Source: Shewanella vesiculosa (GTDB lineage: Bacteria; Pseudomonadota; Gammaproteobacteria; Enterobacterales; Shewanellaceae). Taken from it: a stretch of DNA of 64,000 nucleotides. Under the pieces are notes generated by a model. The model saw only the letters and a list, made by a program, of their open reading frames with translations, made no database searches and had not been told where the DNA came from. Location: contig NZ_CP073588.1 in the NCBI RefSeq assembly GCF_021560015.1, forward strand, positions 3,224,001-3,288,000. Direction: 5' to 3'. The position numbers and the translations under genes are program-made. Below, in pieces: positions 39,935-48,920 of the stretch. How positions within the stretch are numbered: position 1 is the first letter of the stretch; every line of letters begins with the position of its first letter.

Positions 39935-40357
39935 ATGAAAATCTACCACGGTTTAGGATTATTCTTATCTACTGTGTTGGTCACAAATAGTGTTGTGGCC
40001 AACGAATTAACGTCCAATGATAGCGCTGTGGCGGTTGAGTTTATTATGGCACCGGCGAGTAAAATAAAGCTGTCATTTGATGAAATAGTGACATTAGATT
40101 CACTAACGCTTAACGACATGGACGGCTACGGGCTCAATTTAAACATTCAAGTGCCGAAAGGTGAAAGCAAGGTCTTTTCTGTTGAGATACCCTCACTTAT
40201 GCCGACTGATTATGTTGTTTTATGGCAGGTCCATAATCATGATAACGTCGCTAAAAAGGGAACGCTTAAGCTAACCATTGAAGATGACGATAGCTACCCT
40301 CGTCCATCAACCAAAAAACATAAGTACGCTATCCTGCATAACAAATTGCATCATTAA
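39935..40357 (+). CDS. Periplasmic CopC-like protein
   Basis: A 140-aa protein with a signal peptide (about 1-22, ending VVA). The body has the CopC/YobA pattern: MAPASKIKLSFDEIV at the start, PSLMPTDYVVLWQVHNHD in the middle and a final beta strand KGTLKLTI. CopC proteins bind copper in the periplasm; the canonical N-terminal His is not evident here, but HNHD could bind metal. A His/Lys-rich tail follows. It lies 100 bp after the DUF3240 gene and may be part of the same metal response. Confidence 0.65.
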   Translation: MKIYHGLGLFLSTVLVTNSVVANELTSNDSAVAVEFIMAPASKIKLSFDEIVTLDSLTLNDMDGYGLNLNIQVPKGESKVFSVEIPSLMPTDYVVLWQVHNHDNVAKKGTLKLTIEDDDSYPRPSTKKHKYAILHNKLHH

Positions 40358-40702
40358 ATAATTTGCCGATAGTTTGGCTCACAAGATTGCGAATTAGCGA
40401 CTAAAGCATTTACTTACTCGCAGATCATCACCAATACAGTTCGAGATGATCCGCGGGGTTAAAGCGATTTAACATATCAAATACGCCAACAGCATCCATT
40501 ATGTGGCTTGTGAAAAGTCGGACAGTAAGCGCTCAACATGGAATAAAAAACGATAGCAATAAGCAAAATGGTATTGTGGCGAGTATTCTGCTAAGTTCAA
40601 TTGTTATCAATTAGTTGTGTGTGCATTGATACTGATACTCAAGCTGAATGGGCATAATCAGTATTCGAACACTGTCATTATCATTGAAAGGAATACTTGT
40701 TT
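40358..40702. other. Intergenic region, possible coding remnant
   Basis: About 345 bp with no gene that I can support. A short minus-strand open stretch around 40440-40520 reads like protein (MLNRFNPADHLELYW) but has no start context and is broken on both sides; it may be a gene relic or chance. The 3' end should hold the promoter of the YceK-like gene. Confidence 0.3.
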
Positions 40703-41029
40703 ATGAAAGGATTCACACTCATTTTAGTCGCGCTATGTACATTTTCATGTGCAACCATTAAAACCATTGATCCCCCACAAAATCATCTTAATATCTCGCA
40801 GAATGGCAAAAAAAGTTATTGTGAAGAGATACCAAGAGTCTATAGCGGTGTTTCGTATAACTTCTGCCTTTTATATGGTGAGCCAAGTAAAACGGTCAAT
40901 TTAGGTGGCTCAGTTAACAAGGTCCCTCTTATTGTTTTTGATACGGTGTTTTCTGTGGTTTCTGATACCGTCGTTTTACCCTACACCATAAAAATGCAAG
41001 CTGACAAAGGCTCACTTAAGGTTAATTAA
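40703..41029 (+). CDS. YceK/YidQ family lipoprotein
   Basis: A small lipoprotein of 108 aa with a short signal peptide and a lipobox ending in Cys (CTFSC, Cys about 16), so it is likely anchored in the outer membrane. The pattern with YSGVSYNFCLLYG and LIVFDTVFSVVSDTVVLPYTI matches the YceK/YidQ (DUF1375) group, where the second segment resembles the helix-breaking DLPLSxVxDTLLLP motif. TTG two codons upstream is better spaced from AAAGGA and could be the true start. Function unknown. Confidence 0.75.
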   Translation: MKGFTLILVALCTFSCATIKTIDPPQNHLNISQNGKKSYCEEIPRVYSGVSYNFCLLYGEPSKTVNLGGSVNKVPLIVFDTVFSVVSDTVVLPYTIKMQADKGSLKVN

Positions 41030-41237
41030 CCTGCCTATTCTTTAGCATAAATCTAGGCAAATCGGATGGTTTATCGATGATAATTTTTAGCAGGTCATTA
41101 ATGGCTATAAGGATCAATCACTATGGTTGAGCCATTGTAGAATGAAAGTTCTGATCAATTGACTGTGTAAACAAGATAAGCCTGAATTAACCATAAAACA
41201 GACCGAACACCAGACAAGAAAGCGAAGAATAACAGCC

Positions 41238-41777
41238 ATGAAAAGACTGTCAGGAATAGCATTAATTAGCTCAGTTATTTTATATAAATTACTGTCCACA
41301 TATTTTGATTACCATTTATATTTCTACAGCTTTGAGAACTATAAAATATTTGATGCAACATTAAATTTACTGCTGTTTTCGATACTGCTATGCGGTTCTT
41401 TATTGGCTGAACTCAAAGTGAAACTATTATTAATCATAGTAGGCTTTGTATTCGCTTCTTATCATGTATCAACATTTTTAAAATACGGCGAAAAATACAA
41501 ATCTATATATGAAGTCAATAAAAATAGCACCTTAGTGTTAACCAGTTACGATTTAGGTGCACTAGGAAGTGGCTTGGTAAACGTTGAACTTTACCAAAAA
41601 AATAACTTACTGATGGAACCTATCACGCTAAGGTCATATGAGCACATAATGAATGGTGAAATAGTAAAATATGGTAATTGCTGTGTAAAAATAACCATGA
41701 CAACTTATGACAGGAAAACCATCGAAGATATCATAAGCTTAAATGAAGTCCTTATTAGGCCAAGTATGACTCGGTAA
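41238..41777 (+). CDS. Hypothetical membrane protein
   Basis: A 179-aa protein with about three hydrophobic helices in the first 75 residues (near 5-24, 42-58 and 63-80) and a C-terminal soluble part of about 100 residues with a CC pair (GNCCVKITM). I recognise no family. It is clearly more AT-rich than its neighbours, with many ATA, AAA and TTA codons, which may mean recent gain. No good ribosome site is seen before the ATG. No neighbour suggests a role. Confidence 0.5.
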   Translation: MKRLSGIALISSVILYKLLSTYFDYHLYFYSFENYKIFDATLNLLLFSILLCGSLLAELKVKLLLIIVGFVFASYHVSTFLKYGEKYKSIYEVNKNSTLVLTSYDLGALGSGLVNVELYQKNNLLMEPITLRSYEHIMNGEIVKYGNCCVKITMTTYDRKTIEDIISLNEVLIRPSMTR

Positions 41778-41789
41778 ACCTATTTCCAA

Positions 41790-41822
41790 GGCGTATTGAC
41801 CTCTACGCGAGGTTCATACGCC
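41790..41822. repeat. Bipartite inverted repeat between two convergent genes
   Basis: An outer stem GGCGTAT / ATACGCC, 2-nt bulges on both sides, and an inner stem ACCTC / GAGGT with loop TACGC. Twelve pairs in all, GC-rich against an AT-rich background, no T run. It starts 13 bp after the stop of the hypothetical membrane protein gene and could serve as a shared transcript end. Confidence 0.6.
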
Positions 41823-41898
41823 AACGGACGACTGATAAAAATAATCGCGACTCATTATAATTGTTACCACCTGCACTAACGTTACAGGGCGACAAATG

Positions 41899-44317
41899 TT
41901 AAGCCGTTTGTGGTAACCACTGCCCCTGATAGTAACGTTCAATTACGCCTTCATCTGACCAGCGCAGTAAATACAACCATTGGTTATCGACAAGCCAGCG
42001 CACATTGTCATGTTTAGCCGTGATCTGCTCAATGGGCTCTCTTGGTGCAGCGAGATACACAGCTAAACGTTGCGGTTGATGCATCCATTTTTGGCCATCA
42101 TGCAGCGTTTGCATCGACAGGCCAATACGTAAATCGCCACCGTTACCTTCAAATACACCAATATGACCCGCGACAGCGTTATGCAGTAACTTATTACCAC
42201 TACCGTATTTAACATTATCGCTCACCGATGCGTTATATTGCATATTAATCCAATTGGTTACCACCATAGGCGCGGTCATGATTAATTCTAAAACGCCAAA
42301 GTCAGCATCATTTTGCCATTGGTAATCATGTAAAAAGCTTCGACCTTGCAGATTGACATTTCTGGTCCAAGATCGAGGCGCCACAATAAAAGCGGCATTA
42401 TTTACCAAACCCCATTCTGGACGCACTTGAGACCAATCATTACTGCGCTGAATATAAAATCGATCTAATTCAGCTGCACTGCTAACTAACTCTGGGGAGA
42501 TGTGAACCAAACGCTCTCGCTGCGCCGTTTCTGTAGCAGCTGTTAGCCATGAGACTAGGACGGGATCGATATCGGTATCAAAGCAATCAATATGATCTGT
42601 GGTGGTGTTATGCAATGCGGCCACAAAATGGGTCGTGCTAGGAATTACAACCTCTAGATCTAACAATGCTTTACGTACATCTTGCTCATTTAATAATTGG
42701 GCTAAAACCCGCACGTTTACTTCACCAGTTTGACCGCCACAGGCACCACAATCCAAGCCCGCAGCATGTAAATTATTGGTGGTGTGGCTTCCATGTCCGA
42801 CCAATAATACCGTAGGTGAGAATTGGCTTAATCCCATGGCATTTAGGATACCTTTAGCCAGTTCAGCTTTATCGGTTAACGACAGTAGCTGATCATTTTT
42901 ACGTAAGATCCAGCTTTTTTGATGAGTCAGTGCATTAACAGGATTGTGGGTTTGTTTGGCAAAAAATGATTTTTTGAGCATTTTAAAAGCATAGAGCCAG
43001 CCCATGGATTCCACCATAGAAAATGCTGACGGCGCAGCTTGTGACCAGGTTTGCCAACGAGCCTTGCTATTTAGCGTATCGGTTTGAGCCTGTGTATCAC
43101 GCCATTCAGACACTCGTATGATCGGCTGTAACAATCCCGGTAACTGAGGGCGAGACAATTCACTGTCGTGCGGTTGATACTCGATAGGTAATCCGAAAAA
43201 GCCCGCAAACCCTATGGTTTGGATATCATCACTCTGATTTTCTAACGCCCGGCGTATGACCTCTGAACGAACGTCGATACAAAATGCGGCCTGTAACTTT
43301 GGCGCTGTTATAGGGTGCTTTTGAGCATCCACTAACTGAGTGTTCAGCTTGTGTTGATAACTCAGTTCAGCTGCCTTTGCCCACACCCAAAGGGGCTGTT
43401 GTGCTTGCTCATGCTGCGCGAGTAGATGCGGAAGTTGGTCTTTTTTCACGCATCCAAAGCGCGGCTAAGTGAATAAAACTGTCCGTTTGTTGTGCTTTTA
43501 AGTAACGCCAAATCACTAACTCCCAAGCCATACGAATTGCCAGTAGTTGCAGCATTTCATCGCTCGGCGTTGCCTGCAAGTCGCCTTGCCAGCGCAAATA
43601 GGCGACCCAAGAAGCCCAGCCATTAATATCAAGTAACAATGCATGGGCATAAGACTCGATTACAGTGTCATCAATCCCCAACTCAGCAACAGCTTCTGCG
43701 AGCAAGGTCGGTACATCTTGCGGTAATTGCTTGAAATAGTGCAGCAAGCCTGGCTCATCCATAATAATACTCAGGCCGCGATCCCGACCGGTAACCTCGA
43801 GCCAATGACAGTATAGATCTGGCTGTGCTGAACTATCACGACAAGGCAAAATGGGCCGCAACTGTTGATAATATGCGGCACAAAATTGACTGATTTGATG
43901 AATGATTTCATCCCGCCATGCCATTTTGTATCGGTCGCGTTGATTATCTAATAAATCGGCAATATTGTGAAAATGAGTCAGATCATCGGCTTGATCAAGA
44001 AAGGCTTCAAGCTGATCCACTGACATTGCAACCTCTTGTTGCTCCGCCGCTAATAACAACGCATGCTGGCTAATGTCGCCTTGTGCATATAAATGCTGAT
44101 AATAGCCTTTGGGCATTAAACACTGAATACGATCGAGTGCCGATACTCGCGCCGACACTTGTTCAATCGGTTGCTCACGCATTTGCCAAAATGGATTAAC
44201 AGCAATCATTTTATCGAGCGGCCATGTAGGGGCAATGTTGTTACCCGCGGAAGTTAATTTTGCCTGCTGGCTATCAGTCAGTTGCGCTATCAAAGGTGAT
44301 TTAACTGCGATACTCAT
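41899..44317 (-). pseudogene. dabA: Inorganic carbon transporter subunit DabA, split by one frameshift
   Basis: DabA (DUF2309) is a carbonic-anhydrase-like subunit that, with DabB, traps CO2 as bicarbonate inside the cell at the expense of the proton gradient. The N-terminal frame ends near LAALWMREK; the C-terminal one has the zinc-site motifs FCIDVRSE (about residue 345) and GHGSH with GLDCGACGG (about 505-522). The break is in six T (plus strand) at 43441-43446; with five, MREK joins DQLPHLLAQHE, giving about 805 aa. ATG at 44317 is well spaced from GAGGAAG; ATG at 44323 overlaps the dabB stop. Confidence 0.9.
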
Positions 44318-44319
44318 GG

Positions 44320-45912
44320 TCATACTTCCTCAACTTCGGTGGCTTTATCTAATACTTTATTATTGCTGGGTGCTGGCAACTGCACTGGCCACACTTGTAA
44401 CGTCAATCGAGTGAGCCATTCATCTAAATATAAACCGGCAAATAAGGCGATATGTAAATGATGTATTGAGGGTCTATGTGGCTGATAACGCAACATCCAA
44501 TTGAGCACAAACAAACTGACAAATAACAGTATTGCGACAATATCGACCGCACTTAACGCCTCAACATGCATGGCTGATGTGGCGGGAATGATGGCCCCAA
44601 ACAACCACTTAAACCCGCTGTAACTGATCACTAATAATATGCTTAAGAGGAAAACGGGCATCATGCTGCTGCGCAGTCGCTCACTGTGGCGCTGAGCCAA
44701 TAACATGGTGAGTGCTAATACCAATAACAACCAAACACTCCATACTCCTTGATAGTCTATAACCATCACTGCCATCGAGACGATAATGCTTGAAATTACC
44801 CCTGCCACTATCCAATCTATCATCTTAGGATTGGCCGCTGGCGCAAGACGCCTTTGCATATCCTCATAAACCGCACTGCTTGAATTCAAAAATGCATAGG
44901 CTTTGTAAACTGAGTGCGTTAATAAATGCAGTAAGGCTAATTCAAACAACCCTAATGCACATTCAACTAACATCAAGCCCATTTGCGCGCTGGTAGACCA
45001 AGCTAAACGCACTTTGATGCTAATTCGAGTGGTCATGATTAATGCCGCCATCACAGTGGTTAATCCTGCAACAATTAGCACTAGCCACTGCGCGACAGTA
45101 GATTGAATAAACAAGGGCGCAAATAAAATCAGCAAGAAACCACCGAGGTTAATGACCCCTGCATGCAGTAAAGCACTTACCGGTGTCGGCGCTTCTACAA
45201 CCTGTATCAACCAGCCGTGTACCGGTAATTGCGCACATTTAATTAAGGCCGTGAGTGCAATTAGCACTGCAGCAATATGATCGACTGTCGTTAGTTGTAA
45301 GTTGTCGTTTGTGGCCACCGCATTAAAGTGGCTAAGTAAATCACTTATCAATAAGCTGCCGTGCTGCTGATACAACAATATAATTGCAGCCAATAACGAG
45401 GTTTCTGCGGTGCGTGCTAAGAGGAATTTTTTATGTGCCGCCAGCGCCGCGCGAGGGCGTTCAGGATAGAAGGTTAAAAGCTTATGCAAGGCTAAGCTAA
45501 TTGATACCCAACCGAGCCAGAATAATAATAAATGGTTACTAATCACTACCACAGACACTGCCGCGAGAATATTCAGTAGCCAGTGCCAATAAGTGCCGCT
45601 ACGAGGTTCGCCCGCCATATAATTACGCGAAAATGCGATTAAAATAACACTCATAAAGACCACTAGCCCCATCATCAAGAGGCTGAGTCGTGATTGGCTA
45701 ATATATTGCGCATCAGCGTGAAGACTCGGTAACACAATACTTACCACCAAGGCGGTAATATAGAGCACAACAATAAGACCGCTGAGCTTAATTAACCATG
45801 TAGATTTATTATTAAACCTCGCACGGTCACTCAAACGCCCACTCAGGGCGCTAGCCAAAAGTAACGTAATGGGAATACATAATAAAAAAACGGACGATAA
45901 CGCGATATTCAT
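44320..45912 (-). CDS. dabB: Proton-conducting membrane subunit DabB (NuoL-like)
   Basis: The membrane half of the DAB carbon-uptake complex, related to the antiporter-like subunits of complex I. The 530-aa protein has about fourteen hydrophobic segments, with the family pattern PVSALLHAGVINLGGFLL (about residues 241-258) and a lysine-bearing helix (ALIKCAQLPVHGW). It is intact and comes first in the operon, followed at once by dabA. It diverges from the LysR gene over 97 bp, the usual site for LysR control. Confidence 0.9.
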   Translation of the reverse strand: MNIALSSVFLLCIPITLLLASALSGRLSDRARFNNKSTWLIKLSGLIVVLYITALVVSIVLPSLHADAQYISQSRLSLLMMGLVVFMSVILIAFSRNYMAGEPRSGTYWHWLLNILAAVSVVVISNHLLLFWLGWVSISLALHKLLTFYPERPRAALAAHKKFLLARTAETSLLAAIILLYQQHGSLLISDLLSHFNAVATNDNLQLTTVDHIAAVLIALTALIKCAQLPVHGWLIQVVEAPTPVSALLHAGVINLGGFLLILFAPLFIQSTVAQWLVLIVAGLTTVMAALIMTTRISIKVRLAWSTSAQMGLMLVECALGLFELALLHLLTHSVYKAYAFLNSSSAVYEDMQRRLAPAANPKMIDWIVAGVISSIIVSMAVMVIDYQGVWSVWLLLVLALTMLLAQRHSERLRSSMMPVFLLSILLVISYSGFKWLFGAIIPATSAMHVEALSAVDIVAILLFVSLFVLNWMLRYQPHRPSIHHLHIALFAGLYLDEWLTRLTLQVWPVQLPAPSNNKVLDKATEVEEV

Positions 45913-46009
45913 AAACTGCCTCTTCTTTTAGTCAACAGAGTATGTCAGAGCTGTATATTTAATAAAAATATATATAAACTAATAAAACGTTCTGTTTTGG
46001 TTAACTATA

Positions 46010-46905
46010 ATGAGTCGTCTTAATTATCATCACCTTTATTATTTTTGGCGTGTCGCGGTTGTAGGCAACCTGACGCAAGTCGCTAAAGACCTGCATATTT
46101 CTCAGTCAGCATTGTCGGCACAAATTAAGCAATTTGAACACAACATGAATGTTGAGTTGTTTGAGCGCAGAGCACGACGCCTCAACCTAACGGTCCATGG
46201 TCATCGTGTATTGGCTTATGCCGATGATATATTCAGTAAAGGCGAAGAGTTGGAGTCTTTTTTACGCAAAGGCAGTATGAGTGAAAAGCAGCATTTCTAT
46301 TGGGGTCTTAACCACATTATCGCGTAACTTTGTGGAGAATTTTATCAGCCCGTTGCTGGCCAATCCTAATGTGAGCTTTTCTTTATCGGCCAGAGGCATG
46401 AGCGATCTATTAAACGGTCTGGCGGATCACGAACTGGATTTAGTACTGACTAATCGACCTATCAGTGTCGATAAAAAAAGATCCATTATGGCAAACCCAG
46501 TTGGTTTCCAGGCAACCTTTGGCGATTGTGGGCCCCAAAGCTAACCGGATAAACGCCAGTTTCCCGGAAGGTTATCAAGACATGCGCTGGGTTCTACCGG
46601 GTAAAAATACTGAAATTAGGGCAGCATTCAATTCCTTTTGCGCGACCTGGCAATATCAACCCGATGTGCAAGCAGAAGCCGATGACATGGCCATGCTGCG
46701 TCTTTTAGCCCGCGACAGTGGCGCACTGGTTGTGTTACCTCCAGTGGTTGTTAAAGACGAAATTGAACAGGGGATTTTAAATGTGTATCAGCACTTACCC
46801 AATGTTTATGAAAATTTCTATGCCATTACCACCCAACGAAAATTTGTACCTGAGGTGTTATTGGCACTATTGAAGCAGCAGCTTGATCCTGCATTTAGTG
46901 ATTAA
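46010..46905 (+). pseudogene. LysR-family regulator of the dab genes (NhaR-like), split by two frameshifts
   Basis: The first frame has an N-terminal LysR helix-turn-helix (YYFWRVAVVGNLTQVAKDL). The second and third frames carry the effector-binding domain. Shift one lies in four A at 46284-46287 and shift two in seven A at 46473-46479. Dropping one A at each gives SMSESSISIGVLTTL and SVDKKDPLWQTQL and a protein of about 297 aa, the usual LysR length, closest to the NhaR branch. It is divergent from dabB, so it is the likely regulator of carbon uptake; the inducer is unknown. Confidence 0.85.
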
Positions 46906-47191
46906 TGTCTATCCATATTTGTTCGCCAATGATGTCGCTAAGCCCGCTGAAATGACTATGTCGACGCTTAATTGTCGAGCATAAAGCCTAATCCGTGGCT
47001 GTTCATTTCAGATCCCTTGCGGTGAATGCGTTTTGGCCTATGCGAGGGAAATTAGTTAGCTTAAAACATTGGTAAATATCACTTAACGACACACTGAATA
47101 TATTGAGTAGATTATTTAAGCTTAGACCAAAGTCGATAGCCTACAATGACATATAGAGTGCTAATCTGAATAAAAATGGATTGGAGTCTTC

Positions 47192-48736
47192 ATGCTAACT
47201 AAAATAATGTTGATTAATGGTTTAGTGATATTTACCTTAGCAATGCTGCTGAGTTTTTTATCTCTACCTTCATGGCTATATGCATTTTTAGTCGCGGTTG
47301 CCTCTGTTATCACCTTACTGCTTACCCAAAAAAAACCTATAGCTACAGATAGCACGGACTCATCTCAACAAGATCAACACGTTGCCAATGGCATAAGTAA
47401 AGCCGCCACTCGAATAGCCATTGGCGGAGCCGAAGTATCATTTTTTATTGAAAAACTCGCACACGCAATGGGTTTACAAGTTAAGCATGTTCAAGAAATC
47501 TCACAACGCGCCAGCAATTTAGAACAAGGTGCTCAACAACTATTAGGCCAATCAGCCAATGTACGAGCGCTAGTTGAAGAAGCCAGTACACAAGCGTCTA
47601 GCTACGCCGAAGAAATAAAGCAAGTGGATGAACAACAACAAAAATTGTCGACTGAAATTGAATCCACCGCAGTATTACTCATCGAACTAAAAAATAAAGC
47701 CAGCGCGATCAGCAGCATCACAGATACGATTAATAAACTGTCTGATCAAACTAATATGCTGGCACTCAATGCTGCCATTGAGGCCGCCAGAGCTGGAGAG
47801 CAAGGCAGAGGGTTTGCAGTCGTTGCCGATGAAGTGCGCAATTTGGCTCATAAAACGGCCGAAGCAACACAAGGTATTGAGTCATTGCTATCCGAAATTG
47901 GTCAAAACAGTATTCAATCAGTACAAGCCATGCAACAAGTCAGTGATATGGGCGGCAAACTGTCTAGTCGGATGAATGAAATTTATATACTCACCAAAGC
48001 CAGTCAAGAAAGCATGGCCAGTGCCGCGAGCGAAATGCTGCAAATGGATCAAACCGTGAATTTTACCGTTGATAATACCAATGGTATTGGGGCAAATATT
48101 GAAGGCATTGGCGCTTCGATTCTTAAAGTCGATACTGATTTAATTGAAGCTTCAGATAGGGTGCTCGTGCTAAGTGGCTTTGCAGAACAGATATTCCGTC
48201 ATCTACAACATTTTGAATTATCCGATAAACATGCCGTCATCGCCAAAGTAGCTTTGAATGCTGCGGCCAATGTCGGCGCTATTTTTGAACAAGCCTTAAC
48301 TAAAGGTTCGCTTACACAAGCGCAATTATTTGATTCAAATTACCAACCCATTCCTAATACCAACCCACAAAAGTTCACCACAGGTTTTGATCGTTTTACC
48401 GACTCAAATTTACCGAGTATTCAAGAAGCTATTTTAGATAATAATGCCGATATTATTTATGCTGGTGCGGTGGATGTTAGAGGATATTTCCCCACTCATA
48501 ACCGCAAATTTACCCAAGCGTTAACCGGAAATCGCGAACGCGATCTTGCCGGTAATCGCACCAAGCGTATTTTTGATGATCCAACAGGTAAACGCTGCGG
48601 CAGTAACGTTGAAAGTTTCTTATTGCAAACATATAAACGCGATACCGGCGAAGTGATGCATGATCTCTCTGCCCCAATTTATGTTAACGGTAAACATTGG
48701 GGCGGATTTAGAATTGGCTACAAGGCAGAAAATTAA
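47192..48736 (+). CDS. Methyl-accepting chemotaxis protein with C-terminal sensor domain
   Basis: A 514-aa chemoreceptor. Two closely spaced helices (about residues 5-22 and 26-46) form a membrane hairpin with no periplasmic domain. The signalling domain follows, with the conserved tip [20 protein letters not shown] (about residues 188-207). After about residue 350 comes a C-terminal domain with FDRFTD, GYFPTHN and [25 protein letters not shown] text, which resembles Cache-like sensors found at this unusual C-terminal place in some receptors. The cytoplasmic ligand is unknown. It stands alone after the LysR gene. Confidence 0.87.
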   Translation: MLTKIMLINGLVIFTLAMLLSFLSLPSWLYAFLVAVASVITLLLTQKKPIATDSTDSSQQDQHVANGISKAATRIAIGGAEVSFFIEKLAHAMGLQVKHVQEISQRASNLEQGAQQLLGQSANVRALVEEASTQASSYAEEIKQVDEQQQKLSTEIESTAVLLIELKNKASAISSITDTINKLSDQTNMLALNAAIEAARAGEQGRGFAVVADEVRNLAHKTAEATQGIESLLSEIGQNSIQSVQAMQQVSDMGGKLSSRMNEIYILTKASQESMASAASEMLQMDQTVNFTVDNTNGIGANIEGIGASILKVDTDLIEASDRVLVLSGFAEQIFRHLQHFELSDKHAVIAKVALNAAANVGAIFEQALTKGSLTQAQLFDSNYQPIPNTNPQKFTTGFDRFTDSNLPSIQEAILDNNADIIYAGAVDVRGYFPTHNRKFTQALTGNRERDLAGNRTKRIFDDPTGKRCGSNVESFLLQTYKRDTGEVMHDLSAPIYVNGKHWGGFRIGYKAEN

Positions 48737-48846
48737 TACCCTGCATTATTTCGGTCGCAATCGTTTGGGGAATATAGCCAGCGGCGATATCCAAACTCAA
48801 TACAAATAAATAACGCCGTCACGGCTCATCTCGATTCCAAAAAAGA

Positions 48847-48870
48847 GGCCCAAGTCATGTAACTTGGGCC
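48847..48870 (-). terminator. Terminator of acnA
   Basis: A 9-bp perfect stem GGCCCAAGT / ACTTGGGCC with a 6-nt loop; on the minus strand it is followed by TC and then six T. It lies about 50 bp past the acnA stop and also about 110 bp past the convergent chemoreceptor gene. Confidence 0.82.
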
Positions 48871-48920
48871 CATTTACAGGCTATTTAACGCCCTGTTCAA
48901 CTGAAATACACCTCAATGAC

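Noticed and set aside
41899..44323. Two separate DUF2309 genes
   Set aside because: The halves join in one frame with a single-base correction at T6 and together match one DabA protein.
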